From Chlorobiota bacterium (GTDB lineage: Bacteria > Bacteroidota > Bacteroidia > JAADEI01): a stretch of 49,011 nucleotides of DNA. How positions within the stretch are numbered: position 1 is the first letter of the stretch; every line of letters begins with the position of its first letter. The notes beneath the pieces were generated by a model. It saw nothing but the letters and a program-made list of their open reading frames with translations. It was not told the DNA's origin and searched no databases. Location: assembly GCA_013153515.1 (NCBI GenBank), contig JAADEI010000134.1, positions 1 to 49,011 of the forward strand, in the 5' to 3' direction. The position numbers and the translations under genes were made by a program. This document shows, piece by piece, positions 18,424-26,833 of this stretch.

Positions 18424-18528
18424 CAGCAAAACCACTATTAAATGTTTGACAACCCACTGTAATGAGCATAACAGGGAACCTCCTTTAAAAGTTCCCCAAA
18501 CTTTGCATTAGTAGTTTTTAAGGCAATC

Positions 18529-18906
18529 TTACTTAACTTCAACTTCAGCTCCTGCTTCTTCCAGTTTCTTTTTGATTTCCTCGGCTTCTTCCTTAGAGAT
18601 ACCTTCTTTAACTGGCTTTGGTGCTCCATCAACCAATGCTTTAGCATCTTTCAAACCGAGTCCTGTGATCTCACGAACCACTTTGATAACTGCCAACTTC
18701 TGTTGACCGGGTGATTTGAGGATCACATCAAATTCTGTTTTTTCTTCTTGTTGAGCCTCTGCACCTGGTGCTGCGGCTCCAGCTACTGCTACTGCTGCCG
18801 TTGCTGGCTCAATTCCATATTCTTCTTTAAGTATGTTAAGTAATTCATTAACCTCTTTAACAGTCAAGTTGACCAGCTGATCCGCAAGTGCTTTCACATC
18901 TGCCAT
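18529..18906 (-). CDS. rplL: 50S ribosomal protein L7/L12
   Basis: A 125-residue ribosomal stalk protein. It has the N-terminal dimerisation helix ([20 protein letters not shown]), an Ala/Gly/Glu-rich hinge (about residues 36-52), and the conserved C-terminal factor-binding domain ([20 protein letters not shown]). It is preceded by AAAGGAG four bases from the ATG, the clearest Shine-Dalgarno in the window, and by a TAACTTTG promoter element in the 54-base gap after rplJ. Extra transcription initiation here would suit the need for several L7/L12 copies per ribosome. Confidence 0.97.
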   Translation of the reverse strand: MADVKALADQLVNLTVKEVNELLNILKEEYGIEPATAAVAVAGAAAPGAEAQQEEKTEFDVILKSPGQQKLAVIKVVREITGLGLKDAKALVDGAPKPVKEGISKEEAEEIKKKLEEAGAEVEVK

Positions 18907-18910
18907 TGTT

Positions 18911-18917
18911 CTCCTTT
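18911..18917 (-). promoter_or_regulatory. Strong ribosome binding site of rplL
   Basis: The reverse strand reads AAAGGAG followed by a 4-base spacer and ATG. Most genes in this window lack such a site. Confidence 0.75.
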
Positions 18918-18927
18918 ATTTTGAATG

Positions 18928-18935
18928 CAAAGTTA
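18928..18935 (-). promoter_or_regulatory. Candidate internal promoter -7 element for rplL
   Basis: The reverse strand reads TAACTTTG, a perfect TAnnTTTG match, 21 bases before the rplL ATG. The core octamer, the following GCA and the start spacing all match the element before tuf. Confidence 0.5.
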
Positions 18936-18960
18936 AACTAAGTTAACCAATTGAATGTGA

Positions 18961-19506
18961 TTATTGTTCCTTTTCCTTCTTTTCCGCGAGAGTTTTAAGT
19001 GCTCCGGCGAGCTGTTGAGCCTGCCCACCCAATGCGGCAAGCACATTTCTTATTGGACTCATGAGGAGAGAGACCACATCACCAACGAGCTCTTCTTTGG
19101 TTTTGAGTTGAGCCAGGGCGTCTAGGCTCTCATCACCAATGTAAACCCCCCCCTCAATGTATGCCACCCTGAGAGAAGGAACTTCTTTATTCCACTTTTT
19201 TCTAATTTCCTTAATTATTCTGGCGGGAATTGCAGGTTGAGTAGTTAATATAACTGAGTTAGGACCATGTAGGAACTCTATAACTTCATTATAATCATCT
19301 TTGTTTTCCTGCGATTCTAAAGCTATTCTGATGAGGGTGTTTTTTGCAACCCTATATTCATTTCCTGATTCTGTTAATTTTCTCCTGAATTCGTACATTT
19401 CCTGAGCAGTTAACCCGGTAAAATCGACAAGGTAAAAATACTGATATTCTTTGAATTTCTGCTTTAGTTCCTCTAAAATCTTCGCTTTCTGTTTCTTCGT
19501 TAACAT
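18961..19506 (-). CDS. rplJ: 50S ribosomal protein L10
   Basis: A 181-residue L10, the base of the ribosomal stalk that carries L7/L12 dimers on its C-terminal helix. The YLVDFTGLTAQEMYEFRRKL region, VAKNTLIRIAL, and the Ala/Leu-rich C-terminal helix (PIRNVLAALGGQAQQLAGAL) match the family. It follows rplA by 14 bases and precedes rplL by 54 bases. In other bacteria L10-L7/L12 represses its own mRNA leader; the 14-base gap here leaves little room for such a leader unless it reaches into rplA. Confidence 0.96.
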   Translation of the reverse strand: MLTKKQKAKILEELKQKFKEYQYFYLVDFTGLTAQEMYEFRRKLTESGNEYRVAKNTLIRIALESQENKDDYNEVIEFLHGPNSVILTTQPAIPARIIKEIRKKWNKEVPSLRVAYIEGGVYIGDESLDALAQLKTKEELVGDVVSLLMSPIRNVLAALGGQAQQLAGALKTLAEKKEKEQ

Positions 19507-19520
19507 TTCTCTCTAATTTT

Positions 19521-20249
19521 TTATTGTACGACCTTAGGGTTAATGGGTATTCCAGGTCCCATTGTGGGTGCCATATATATGCTTCTGAAGTATTGTCCTT
19601 TTGCTGCTGATGGTTTGGCAGCCAAAAGTGCTTTTAACACTGCTTCGGCATTGTCTTTAATTTGCTCTGGGGCGAAAGAAACTTTTCCTATTGGGACATG
19701 AACAATTCCATACTTATCCATTTTATAGGAAATACGTCCCTTTTTAACTTCTTTAATAGCTTGAGCTATATCTTTTACCACTGTTCCGGCTTTTGGGGTT
19801 GGCATTAGTCCCCGTGGACCTAATATTCTAGCAATCTGAGCCACTTTTTTCATTGCCGGCGGGGTTGCCAAAACAACATCAAAATCCAACCACCCCTCTT
19901 TAATTTTTTGAATATACTCATCAAGTCCCACGTAATCAGCCCCTGCTTCCTTGGCTTTTTCCTCGTCTTCTGGGGTCACCAACGCTAGGACCCTGACTTT
20001 TTTTCCTGTTCCGTGAGGAAGAGTAATTGTTCCCCTTACCATTTGCTCGGGCTTAGAGGGGTCAACGCCTAACCTAACATGAAGTTCAACAGTGGCATCG
20101 AAGTTGGCATAGCTAACTTCCTTAACCAACTTAGAAGCCTCTTCAAGGGAATACTTTTTTGTTCTATCAACCTTAGGATAGACCTGTTGTTGCTTTTTGG
20201 TTAATTTTCTTCTATACAACGTGTGTGGTTGAGTGGCTGATTGGCTCAT
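19521..20249 (-). CDS. rplA: 50S ribosomal protein L1
   Basis: A 242-residue L1, which forms the mobile L1 stalk of the large subunit. FDATVELHVRLGVDPSKPEQMVRGTITLP and the ILGPRGLMPTPKAGTV motif are unmistakable. It follows rplK by 20 bases in the standard L11-L1-L10-L12 order. The N-terminus is a little longer and more basic than usual (YRRKLTKKQQQVYPKV). No unusual feature otherwise. Confidence 0.97.
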   Translation of the reverse strand: MSQSATQPHTLYRRKLTKKQQQVYPKVDRTKKYSLEEASKLVKEVSYANFDATVELHVRLGVDPSKPEQMVRGTITLPHGTGKKVRVLALVTPEDEEKAKEAGADYVGLDEYIQKIKEGWLDFDVVLATPPAMKKVAQIARILGPRGLMPTPKAGTVVKDIAQAIKEVKKGRISYKMDKYGIVHVPIGKVSFAPEQIKDNAEAVLKALLAAKPSAAKGQYFRSIYMAPTMGPGIPINPKVVQ

Positions 20250-20269
20250 CTCTCACAATTTTTAATGTT

Positions 20270-20728
20270 TTAAGCTTTTTCCTGTTGTTCCCAAGGTGGT
20301 GTTCCTTGAATTAAGATACCCATTGAGCGTGCTGTACCAGCAACCATTCTCATTGCGGCATAGATATCATTAGCGTTCATATCTTGCATTTTGTCCTCTG
20401 CTATCTTCCTTACAGCGTCCCAATCCAAGGTGGCAACTTTAACCCTGTTGGGTTCCGCAGAGCCTTTTTTTATTTTAGCGGCTTCTTTCAACATCTCAGA
20501 AACAGGTGGACTCTTGATTATAAAATCAAAAGATCTATCATTATAAACTCTCACTATTACAGGCAACAATTTTCCTTGCTTGTCTTGAGTTACTGCATTA
20601 AATTTTTTACAAAATTCCATTATATTAACTCCCTTAGCACCAAGGGCTGGTCCCACTGGTGGGGCAGGTGTTGCCTGTCCTCCTCTAACGAGCAATTGGA
20701 TTGTTGCTACTACTTCCTTCTTCGGCAT
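20270..20728 (-). CDS. rplK: 50S ribosomal protein L11
   Basis: A 152-residue L11, which binds the GTPase-associated region of 23S rRNA. The N-terminal Pro-rich [24 protein letters not shown] and the C-terminal [12 protein letters not shown] segment match the family. The start lies 2 bases after the nusG stop codon, which implies coupling. The C-terminus is extended by about ten residues ([10 protein letters not shown]) compared with many L11 proteins. Confidence 0.97.
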   Translation of the reverse strand: MPKKEVVATIQLLVRGGQATPAPPVGPALGAKGVNIMEFCKKFNAVTQDKQGKLLPVIVRVYNDRSFDFIIKSPPVSEMLKEAAKIKKGSAEPNRVKVATLDWDAVRKIAEDKMQDMNANDIYAAMRMVAGTARSMGILIQGTPPWEQQEKA

Positions 20729-20730
20729 TA

Positions 20731-21276
20731 CTAACTTATTTTCTCAACTTGGGTAAAATCTACCTCAACAGGGGTATTGCGCCCAAAGATAGGCACAATC
20801 ACCCTTAACTTTTTCTTATCTTCAATTATTTCGTCAACGGTGCCAATGAAATCTTGGAATGGTCCATCAACGATTTTAACGCTTTCTCCCTTATAAAAAG
20901 TTAGTTCAAGTTTTTCAGGGCTTTCTTCTAATTCGTGAGCCTTGCCTAACAATTTACTTATCTCTTCCTTATCCAAAGGTTGGGGATTTCCTGCGGCATT
21001 AGTTAAAAAGCTAATAACACCTGGGATCTTGTTAATATCATATATCATTTCAGGAGTCAGTTCATCAACTTCAATAAACATATATCCGGGCATAATATTT
21101 CTTTCTTTCCTTATTTTTTTCCCTTGTCTTTGGGTATAGATTTTCTCTTTTGGTACAAACACTTGAACTAAGTGTTTACCCCAGGGCGCATACTTCATTT
21201 CCCTTTCCAAGGCTTTCCTAATTTTCTCTTCTTGCCCTGATATTACCCTAAGAACATACCAAGTTGTCCCCTCCAT
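20731..21276 (-). CDS. nusG: Transcription elongation/antitermination factor NusG
   Basis: A 181-residue NusG with an N-terminal NGN domain ([30 protein letters not shown]) and a C-terminal KOW domain ([18 protein letters not shown]). It links RNA polymerase to Rho or the ribosome. The gene follows secE by 9 bases in the standard secE-nusG order. A purine run (AGGAGA) sits directly against its ATG, too close for a normal Shine-Dalgarno. Confidence 0.97.
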   Translation of the reverse strand: MEGTTWYVLRVISGQEEKIRKALEREMKYAPWGKHLVQVFVPKEKIYTQRQGKKIRKERNIMPGYMFIEVDELTPEMIYDINKIPGVISFLTNAAGNPQPLDKEEISKLLGKAHELEESPEKLELTFYKGESVKIVDGPFQDFIGTVDEIIEDKKKLRVIVPIFGRNTPVEVDFTQVEKIS

Positions 21277-21285
21277 TCTCCTATC

Positions 21286-21477
21286 TTATTTAAGAGAGTA
21301 AACTATATCCATCAGGTTTGAAGATGCAATATCCATTACTGCAATTATGATGGTTAAGATAAGAGTAGCAGTTGCTACAACAATGGTAGTATCAAACAAT
21401 TCTTCCCAAGTTGGCCACGTAACAAATCTCCTTAATTCAACCCAGGACTCCTTAAAATAGTTTATTAATCCCTTCAT
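21286..21477 (-). CDS. secE: Preprotein translocase subunit SecE
   Basis: A 63-residue protein with the SecE amphipathic segment (YFKESWVELRRFVTWPTWEEL) followed by a single membrane span (residues about 32-58). This is the short single-span SecE found outside the gammaproteobacteria. It clamps SecY in the inner membrane. It lies between the tRNA-Trp gene and nusG, as in many bacteria. Confidence 0.95.
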   Translation of the reverse strand: MKGLINYFKESWVELRRFVTWPTWEELFDTTIVVATATLILTIIIAVMDIASSNLMDIVYSLK

Positions 21478-21496
21478 CTGGCTTTCACTGTGTTTG

Positions 21497-21569
21497 CGCG
21501 GGAGGGAGGACTCGAACCCCCAGCCTGCGGTTTTGGAGACCGCCGCTCTGCCAGTTGAGCTACTCCCGC
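21497..21569 (-). tRNA. tRNA-Trp (anticodon CCA)
   Basis: A full cloverleaf can be folded on the reverse strand. The acceptor arms are GCGGGAG/CTCCCGC, the D stem GCTC/GAGC, the anticodon stem GCGGT/ACCGC with loop CTCCAAA (anticodon CCA), and the T stem GGGGG/CCTCC around TTCGAGT. The discriminator is G. The following bases are CAA, so CCA is not encoded and must be added after processing. It lies between tuf and secE, within the same transcript, and needs excision from the mRNA. Confidence 0.96.
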
Positions 21570-21573
21570 GAAA

Positions 21574-21591
21574 GGGGGGGGAAATCCCCCC
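21574..21591 (-). terminator. GC hairpin between tuf and tRNA-Trp (attenuator or processing signal)
   Basis: On the transcribed strand six G residues (21591-21586), loop AUUU, then a C run (21581-21574; six paired) followed by UUUCG. The stem is strong, but the U run is only three long and abuts the tRNA. It could be a weak terminator, an mRNA 3' stabiliser for tuf, or an RNase processing landmark. Confidence 0.5.
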
Positions 21592-21611
21592 TGTTATTAG
21601 GTAACACGTAA

Positions 21612-22799
21612 TTATTCAATCACTTCTGTGATTTGTCCAGCGCCAACCGTTCTTCCGCCCTCACGGATAGCGAACTTCAAGCCCTTTTCAAGGGCGACAG
21701 GTTGGACAAGCTCAACTTCCAGTTCAACGTGGTCTCCAGGCATTACCATTTCCACGCCTTCAGGCAATTTGATTTCGCCTGTAACGTCTGTTGTTCTGAA
21801 GTAGAACTGTGGACGGTATCCTGTTTGGAATGGTGTGTGTCGCCCACCTTCTTCCTTCTTCAAGACATAAACCTGAGCCTTAAACTTCCTGTATGGTTTT
21901 ATGGAGCCGGGCTTGGCAACAACCATTCCCCTCCAGACATCGTCTTTTCCGACACCCCTCAGGAGCAAACCTACGTTGTCCCCTGCCCTTGCTTCATCAA
22001 GGATCTTGCGGAACATTTCAATGCTGGTAACAACGGTCTTAAGGTCCTTTCCAAAGCCGAGTATTTCCACTTCTTCACCTGGCTTCAAAATTCCTCTTTC
22101 CACACGACCTGTAACAACTGTTCCTCGTCCTGTTATGGAGAATACGTCTTCCACAGGCATGAGGAAAGGCTTATCAATGTCTCGTTGAGGCTCTGGAATG
22201 TATGTGTCCATTGCATCTAAGAGTTCGCCCACTGCCTTGAGAGCTTCTGGGTCGTCTTCTAAGGCTTTGAGAGCAGAGCCCTTGATAACGGGAGCATTGT
22301 CCCCATCAAATCCATAGAAGTTAAGCAGGTCGCGAACTTCCATTTCAACCAAGTCAACCAATTCGGGGTCATCAACCAAGTCTGTCTTATTGATGAACAC
22401 GACTATTGCGGGGACACCTACCTGACGAGCAAGTAAGACGTGTTCTCTGGTTTGAGGCATTGGACCATCTGTTGCTGATACCACAAGGATAGCGCCGTCC
22501 ATTTGAGCGGCACCGGTAATCATGTTTTTAATGTAGTCAGCGTGACCGGGGCAGTCAATATGAGCGTAGTGCCTTTTGTCTGTTTCGTATTCAATGTGAG
22601 CGACGTTAATTGTGATACCACGTTCCTTTTCTTCAGGAGCGTTATCAATGTCTTCGTAAGCTCTTTCTTGTGCCTTACCTTTTTGAGCCAGATAGTGGGT
22701 TATAGCTGCGGTAAGGGTTGTCTTACCGTGGTCAACGTGTCCTATTGTTCCCACGTTAACGTGTGGCTTTGTCCTTTCAAATTTTTGCTTTTCTGCCAT
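21612..22799 (-). CDS. tuf: Elongation factor Tu
   Basis: The 395-residue EF-Tu. The GTPase motifs [20 protein letters not shown] and SALKAL are all present, as are domain 2 ([13 protein letters not shown]) and domain 3 ([18 protein letters not shown]). It delivers aminoacyl-tRNA to the ribosome. The upstream sequence shows TAACTTTG 21 bases before the start and AAGAGGAAA next to the ATG. It heads the run tuf, tRNA-Trp, secE, nusG, rplKAJL. Confidence 0.98.
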   Translation of the reverse strand: MAEKQKFERTKPHVNVGTIGHVDHGKTTLTAAITHYLAQKGKAQERAYEDIDNAPEEKERGITINVAHIEYETDKRHYAHIDCPGHADYIKNMITGAAQMDGAILVVSATDGPMPQTREHVLLARQVGVPAIVVFINKTDLVDDPELVDLVEMEVRDLLNFYGFDGDNAPVIKGSALKALEDDPEALKAVGELLDAMDTYIPEPQRDIDKPFLMPVEDVFSITGRGTVVTGRVERGILKPGEEVEILGFGKDLKTVVTSIEMFRKILDEARAGDNVGLLLRGVGKDDVWRGMVVAKPGSIKPYRKFKAQVYVLKKEEGGRHTPFQTGYRPQFYFRTTDVTGEIKLPEGVEMVMPGDHVELEVELVQPVALEKGLKFAIREGGRTVGAGQITEVIE

Positions 22800-22820
22800 T
22801 TTCCTCTTATTTTACATTTG

Positions 22821-22828
22821 CAAAGTTA
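22821..22828 (-). promoter_or_regulatory. Bacteroidota-type -7 element for tuf
   Basis: The reverse strand reads TAACTTTG, a perfect TAnnTTTG match, 21 bases before the tuf ATG. No -33 box is clear. Confidence 0.6.
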
Positions 22829-22851
22829 TGCACAAACAAAAACATAATGCA

Positions 22852-22866
22852 CAGGGAAAATCCCTG
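22852..22866 (-). terminator. Possible purC terminator hairpin
   Basis: A perfect 6-bp inverted repeat (CAGGGA, 3-base loop, TCCCTG) lies 60-75 bases past the purC stop. On the transcribed strand it is followed by a T-rich but interrupted stretch. It could alternatively be an upstream element of the tuf promoter region. Confidence 0.35.
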
Positions 22867-22927
22867 CACTTGAATTTGTAATGAAATAGATTGTAAAAAA
22901 GTTCCCATAAGAAGCACCATCATAAAC

Positions 22928-23878
22928 TCATATGGCTCCCACCTCTTCTAAAAAGGAAACGGTTTTCTTTTTGAGGTCTTCTAAGAAATTGTCTGAATAA
23001 TGGTGTGGAATAAATTTATTTCCTATCAACTTTTCATAGATTTCAATGTAATGTTTTGACAGGTCTTCAATTAGATTTTGGGGCAATTGAGGTGGGGGTC
23101 CTTCTCCTGAAAAATTATGTTTCAAGAGCCATTGTCTGAATTTTTCTTTTGATAATTGCTCCGGAGTCTCTTTTTGTTGTTTCTTTAATTCATAATCTTG
23201 CCTGTCAAAATATCGGGAGGAGTCTGGTGTGTGCACCTCATCAATAAGGAACAGGACGCTATTATAATATCCAAATTCATATTTTGTGTCTGCAAGAATT
23301 AAATTTCTGGACTGAGCCCATTGGCTCCCTTGCTCAAATAGTTTAAGAGCCACTGCTTCTATTCGCCTGAACTCTTCCTCAGATAGAATTCCCTTTTTTA
23401 TAATTTCCTCAGGAGATATATCAACATCGTGTCCATCGTGAGATTTAGTTGTGGGCGTCAAGATTGGTTCAGGCAATGGATCGTATGGTTTTAATCCATC
23501 TGGCAACACATGCTCACCGAAAATTCTTTCCCCTTTTATATATTTTCGCAATGCACTCCCGGCAAGGTAGGCTCTCACAACGAACTCAACTGGAATGGGG
23601 TCGCACTTCACCCCCACTGAAACATTAGGGTGGGGAACCCCTGTCAACCACACAGGAACTATTTCTTTTGCCAAGTCAAGGAAGAACGCCGATATTTGAT
23701 TAAGAACTTGTCCTTTATATGGAATGGGTTCTGGAAAGATTGTATCAAAAGCTGATATTCTATCGGTGACCACCATCACAAGCCATCTGTCGTCCACCTC
23801 ATAAACATCCCTGACTTTGCCACGATAAAAATTAGTTTGATTGGGAAGGTTAAAGTTTGTTTCAAACAACCCTTTCAT
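22928..23878 (-). CDS. purC: Phosphoribosylaminoimidazole-succinocarboxamide synthase PurC
   Basis: A 316-residue SAICAR synthetase that joins CAIR and aspartate with ATP in purine synthesis. Visible motifs are YRGKVRDVYEV (residues 18-28), DRISAFD, EFVVRAYLAGSA, and LADTKYEFG. Length is that of the longer form rather than the 237-residue E. coli form. Its start overlaps the end of lpxD by 17 bases, so the two genes are probably coupled although they are metabolically unrelated. Confidence 0.95.
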   Translation of the reverse strand: MKGLFETNFNLPNQTNFYRGKVRDVYEVDDRWLVMVVTDRISAFDTIFPEPIPYKGQVLNQISAFFLDLAKEIVPVWLTGVPHPNVSVGVKCDPIPVEFVVRAYLAGSALRKYIKGERIFGEHVLPDGLKPYDPLPEPILTPTTKSHDGHDVDISPEEIIKKGILSEEEFRRIEAVALKLFEQGSQWAQSRNLILADTKYEFGYYNSVLFLIDEVHTPDSSRYFDRQDYELKKQQKETPEQLSKEKFRQWLLKHNFSGEGPPPQLPQNLIEDLSKHYIEIYEKLIGNKFIPHHYSDNFLEDLKKKTVSFLEEVGAI

Positions 23879-24848
23879 TTCGCTTGTTCTTATTATTTTT
23901 CAAAATTATGTTTTTAAAAACATCCCAGTATTGAGCGAGGATTCGTAGTATTGCGAGTTGTTTAAATGCTTTCCGTGCTTCTTGGGCTGGGGACCCAAAA
24001 TAAGTTTTTTTGCCGGGAAGAGACTTATCAACGCCTGATTGGGCATAAATCTCCGCATCATCTCCTATGGTAAGACTTTTAGAGATGCCCACTTGCCCCC
24101 ATAATATAACCCGATTGCCTAAGATGGTTTTGCCTGCTATGCCCACCTGAGCAGAAATTAAACAATTTTCTCCTATGACGACACCATGTGCTATATGTGT
24201 AAGATTGTCAATTTTCGTACCTCTCTTAATTATGGTAACACTGGACACTGCTCTGTCAATAGTGCAGTTGGCACCAATATCCACATTATCTTCTATTATG
24301 ATTTTCCCACAGCTTTCCATCTGTTCATAGGTTCCGTCTTCCCATCGCTTATAGTAGAATGCATCATATCCTACTACTGAGCCCGGACCTATTTTTACAT
24401 TATTACCTATCTCAACATTATCCAAGATCACCACATTGGGATAGATAATGGTGTTTGCCCCTATTTTGACATCTTTTCCAACAAAGACTCCCGGGGATAT
24501 GTGTGCTGTGGGGTGGATTTCTGCACTTTCGTGAATGAAAGTTCCTTGAGGTAATTCCTTCTTGAAAAAGTGTTTTATTAGCTTATTATACGCTTTAAAT
24601 GGTTTATCTACTACCAAGATCACTTTGCCATTATTAATATCTAAGGGTTGAGGTGCAATAAGTGCTGAAGCAGGCGAGGACAATGCCTTTTGGAAATACT
24701 TGGGGTGGTCAACGAAAGTTATGTCTCCTTCTCCAACCCGATGTATTTCGTTAATTCCATAGATTGGTGTCTTGGCGTCTCCAATTATGTTTCTTGCATT
24801 TATTATCTGTGCTATTTCTTCTGCTGTTATTGGTTTCTCAAATTTCAT
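23862..24848 (-). CDS. lpxD: UDP-3-O-(acyl)glucosamine N-acyltransferase LpxD
   Basis: A 328-residue enzyme of lipid A synthesis that adds the N-linked hydroxyacyl chain. The N-terminal part (EEIAQIINA, EIHRVGEGDITFVDHPKY) binds the uridine moiety. The centre is a left-handed beta-helix of hexapeptide repeats (about residues 105-270), containing DNLTHIAHGVVIGENC with the catalytic His. A helical C-terminus follows. It is divergent to gcvT. Presence of LpxD confirms a lipopolysaccharide-bearing outer membrane. Confidence 0.95.
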   Translation of the reverse strand: MKFEKPITAEEIAQIINARNIIGDAKTPIYGINEIHRVGEGDITFVDHPKYFQKALSSPASALIAPQPLDINNGKVILVVDKPFKAYNKLIKHFFKKELPQGTFIHESAEIHPTAHISPGVFVGKDVKIGANTIIYPNVVILDNVEIGNNVKIGPGSVVGYDAFYYKRWEDGTYEQMESCGKIIIEDNVDIGANCTIDRAVSSVTIIKRGTKIDNLTHIAHGVVIGENCLISAQVGIAGKTILGNRVILWGQVGISKSLTIGDDAEIYAQSGVDKSLPGKKTYFGSPAQEARKAFKQLAILRILAQYWDVFKNIILKNNKNKRNERVV

Positions 24849-24920
24849 CAGTATGCATTGTTTTGCCCACAGGTGTGTTCATTTAAACGCATAAACCTGT
24901 CATAAAAGTTTGAGTATTCT

Positions 24921-24928
24921 TATCTTTG
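24921..24928 (+). promoter_or_regulatory. Bacteroidota-type -7 element for gcvT
   Basis: TATCTTTG, a perfect TAnnTTTG match, ends 20 bases before the TTG I prefer as the gcvT start. It would lie inside the coding region if the upstream TTG at 24910 were used. Confidence 0.5.
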
Positions 24929-24948
24929 CTAACATAAAATTAAGACAT

Positions 24949-26061
24949 TTGGCTTTAAAAAGAACACCATTATATCAATGGCATGTGGATCATGGAGCTC
25001 ATATGGTTGAATTTGCCGGGTTTGAAATGCCTTTATACTATAATTCCATAAAAGAAGAGCATTTAAATGTGCGTGAGGGGGCTGGACTTTTTGACATTTC
25101 GCACATGGGGGAACTACTTATCTATGGTCCAGAGGCATTTGACTTCCTGCAATATGCTACCACTAATGATGTAGGGCGACTTAAGAGGGGGCAGGCACAA
25201 TACACTTTACTTCTAAATGAAGCTGGTGGGATAATTGATGATGCAATTTTATACAAGCTTGATGATGATCGGTTTATGCTAGTGGTTAATGCCGCCAACA
25301 CAGAGAAAGACTTTAACTGGCTAAACCATTTAGCCAAGGGGTTCAATGTTGATATAGAAGATGTTAGTGATCAAATGGCACTAATTGCTATTCAGGGCCC
25401 CCGAGCCCAAGCAATTCTGAGTAAGTTATCCGAAACAGATCTTTTTCAGATTCCTTATTATCATTTTGTTGTAGGTGCCATTTCAGGATTTCCTAACGTT
25501 ATTATTTCTAACACTGGCTACACCGGGTCTGGGGGCTTTGAGCTATATATGGCTCCTGGTTATGCTAAGTACATCTGGGAAGAATTGCTTCATGAGGGCA
25601 AAGATGAAGGGCTTGTTCCAGTTGGCTTGGGGGCTCGGGACACGCTGCGTCTTGAAATGGGTTACCGACTTTATGGGAACGACATGGATGAGTCAACCTC
25701 TCCGTTGGAGGCAGGGCTCAACTGGGTGGTGCACTATGATAAAGATTTTGTGGGGCGAGAAGCCTTATTAAAACAGAAGGAAGAGGGATTTACGAGGCGT
25801 TTGCGTGGGTTTGTCGTTGAAGACCGGCTCATTCCCAGAAAAGGATACGAAATTGTTGACAGGGAGGGCACTCCAGTGGGAACAGTTACTTCTGGTGGAT
25901 TCGGTTATTCTATAAATAAAGTGATTGGGATGGGATATATTGACCGAGCAGCGTTAAAAAATAAATCAGACCTGTTTTTGAAAGCGCGGAACAGGACGGC
26001 TCAAATCAAATTATCTAAATTGCCTTTTTATAAAGATTCACCGTTTGTAAAAAACAAATAA
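24949..26061 (+). CDS. gcvT: Glycine cleavage system aminomethyltransferase GcvT (T-protein)
   Basis: A folate-dependent T-protein that releases ammonia and forms methylene-tetrahydrofolate from the aminomethyl group on H-protein. Motifs include RTPLYQWHVDHGAHMVEFAGFEMPL, GLFDISHMGE, and SNTGYTGSGGFELYM. The frame has no ATG near its front. I chose TTG at 24949, giving 370 residues beginning (M)ALKRTPLY as in many homologues, because a TAnnTTTG element sits 20 bases before it. TTG at 24910 would add 13 atypical residues. No gcvH or gcvP is in the window. The next gene follows within 2 bases. Confidence 0.93.
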   Translation: MALKRTPLYQWHVDHGAHMVEFAGFEMPLYYNSIKEEHLNVREGAGLFDISHMGELLIYGPEAFDFLQYATTNDVGRLKRGQAQYTLLLNEAGGIIDDAILYKLDDDRFMLVVNAANTEKDFNWLNHLAKGFNVDIEDVSDQMALIAIQGPRAQAILSKLSETDLFQIPYYHFVVGAISGFPNVIISNTGYTGSGGFELYMAPGYAKYIWEELLHEGKDEGLVPVGLGARDTLRLEMGYRLYGNDMDESTSPLEAGLNWVVHYDKDFVGREALLKQKEEGFTRRLRGFVVEDRLIPRKGYEIVDREGTPVGTVTSGGFGYSINKVIGMGYIDRAALKNKSDLFLKARNRTAQIKLSKLPFYKDSPFVKNK

Positions 26062-26062
26062 G

Positions 26063-26833
26063 GTGATAGGGAGGAAGAATCTTTTTGTGGCATTAACACC
26101 GGAATATCTTTTTAAAATACCCATTAAAACCAGTTTGATAATTCTAATTGATATTTTCAGGGCAACAACTACTATAACGGCAGCCCTCAACGCCGGGGTC
26201 CCCAAACTTTTACCTGTATCCTCTCTGGAAGAGGCTCGTAACTCAAGGACTCCCGATGTGTTGTTGGGTGGTGAACACAAAGCAGCTAAACCTTACGATT
26301 TTGACCTTGGAAATTCTCCCTTGGAATACACTCCTGACAAGATAGGCAATAAAACGGTCGTTTTTTATACTACTAATGGCACAAGGGTTTTAGCATTAGT
26401 GAAAGAAGCTCCTCAAATCATTTTTGGGAGTTTTTGGAACATTAGTGCAATAGAAGATTATGTAAAGAAATGGAATGGGGACGTGGCTCTTGTTTGTGCG
26501 GGTTGGCGTAGCCATGTAGCCTTAGAGGATGCTGTTTTTGCGGGAGCCATGGTAAAACGCTTGGAACAAAATTTCTCCCCTTATGCAGATGACCCAGTGA
26601 TAGCAAAGATGTTATGGGAACAAGGGAAAGATAACCTGCATGAATTTTTAAGGCGGGGCACCCATTGGAAAAGGCTGAGAAGACAAGGTGTTGAACAGGA
26701 TTTTGAAGTATGTTTACGTCAGGATGTTACAGATGTGATTCCCATTTACAAGGACCCATACATAGTGCCATTAAAGATAAAGACCCCTTCACATGCTTTT
26801 GCGACAGCTAATAATCACCACGATAGTTCTTAG
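26063..26833 (+). CDS. comB: ComB-like 2-phosphosulfolactate phosphatase family protein
   Basis: A 256-residue protein of the ComB family, whose founder removes phosphate from 2-phosphosulfolactate in coenzyme M synthesis. Homologues are widespread in bacteria that do not make coenzyme M. Matching features are LIDIFRATTTITAALNAG, GGEHKA, DLGNSPLEY, the TTNGTRVL motif and VCAGWRSHVALEDAVFAG. The start is GTG at 26063, one base after the gcvT stop. A second GTG at 26087, after GGGAGG, would give VALTPEYLF, closer to family N-termini. The true substrate is unknown; a link to sulfonate metabolism or sulfonolipids is speculative. Confidence 0.85.
   Translation: MIGRKNLFVALTPEYLFKIPIKTSLIILIDIFRATTTITAALNAGVPKLLPVSSLEEARNSRTPDVLLGGEHKAAKPYDFDLGNSPLEYTPDKIGNKTVVFYTTNGTRVLALVKEAPQIIFGSFWNISAIEDYVKKWNGDVALVCAGWRSHVALEDAVFAGAMVKRLEQNFSPYADDPVIAKMLWEQGKDNLHEFLRRGTHWKRLRRQGVEQDFEVCLRQDVTDVIPIYKDPYIVPLKIKTPSHAFATANNHHDSS

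Noticed and set aside
21633-22220. 195-residue plus-strand ORF opposite tuf
   Set aside because: It is an antisense shadow of EF-Tu, as are several long plus-strand frames opposite rpoB and rpoC; codon bias of the sense gene explains them.
24869-24900. Inverted repeat ACAGGT...ACCTGT with a 20-base spacer between lpxD and gcvT
   Set aside because: Arms of 6 bases with so wide a spacer are expected by chance in a region this size, and no regulator is nearby.
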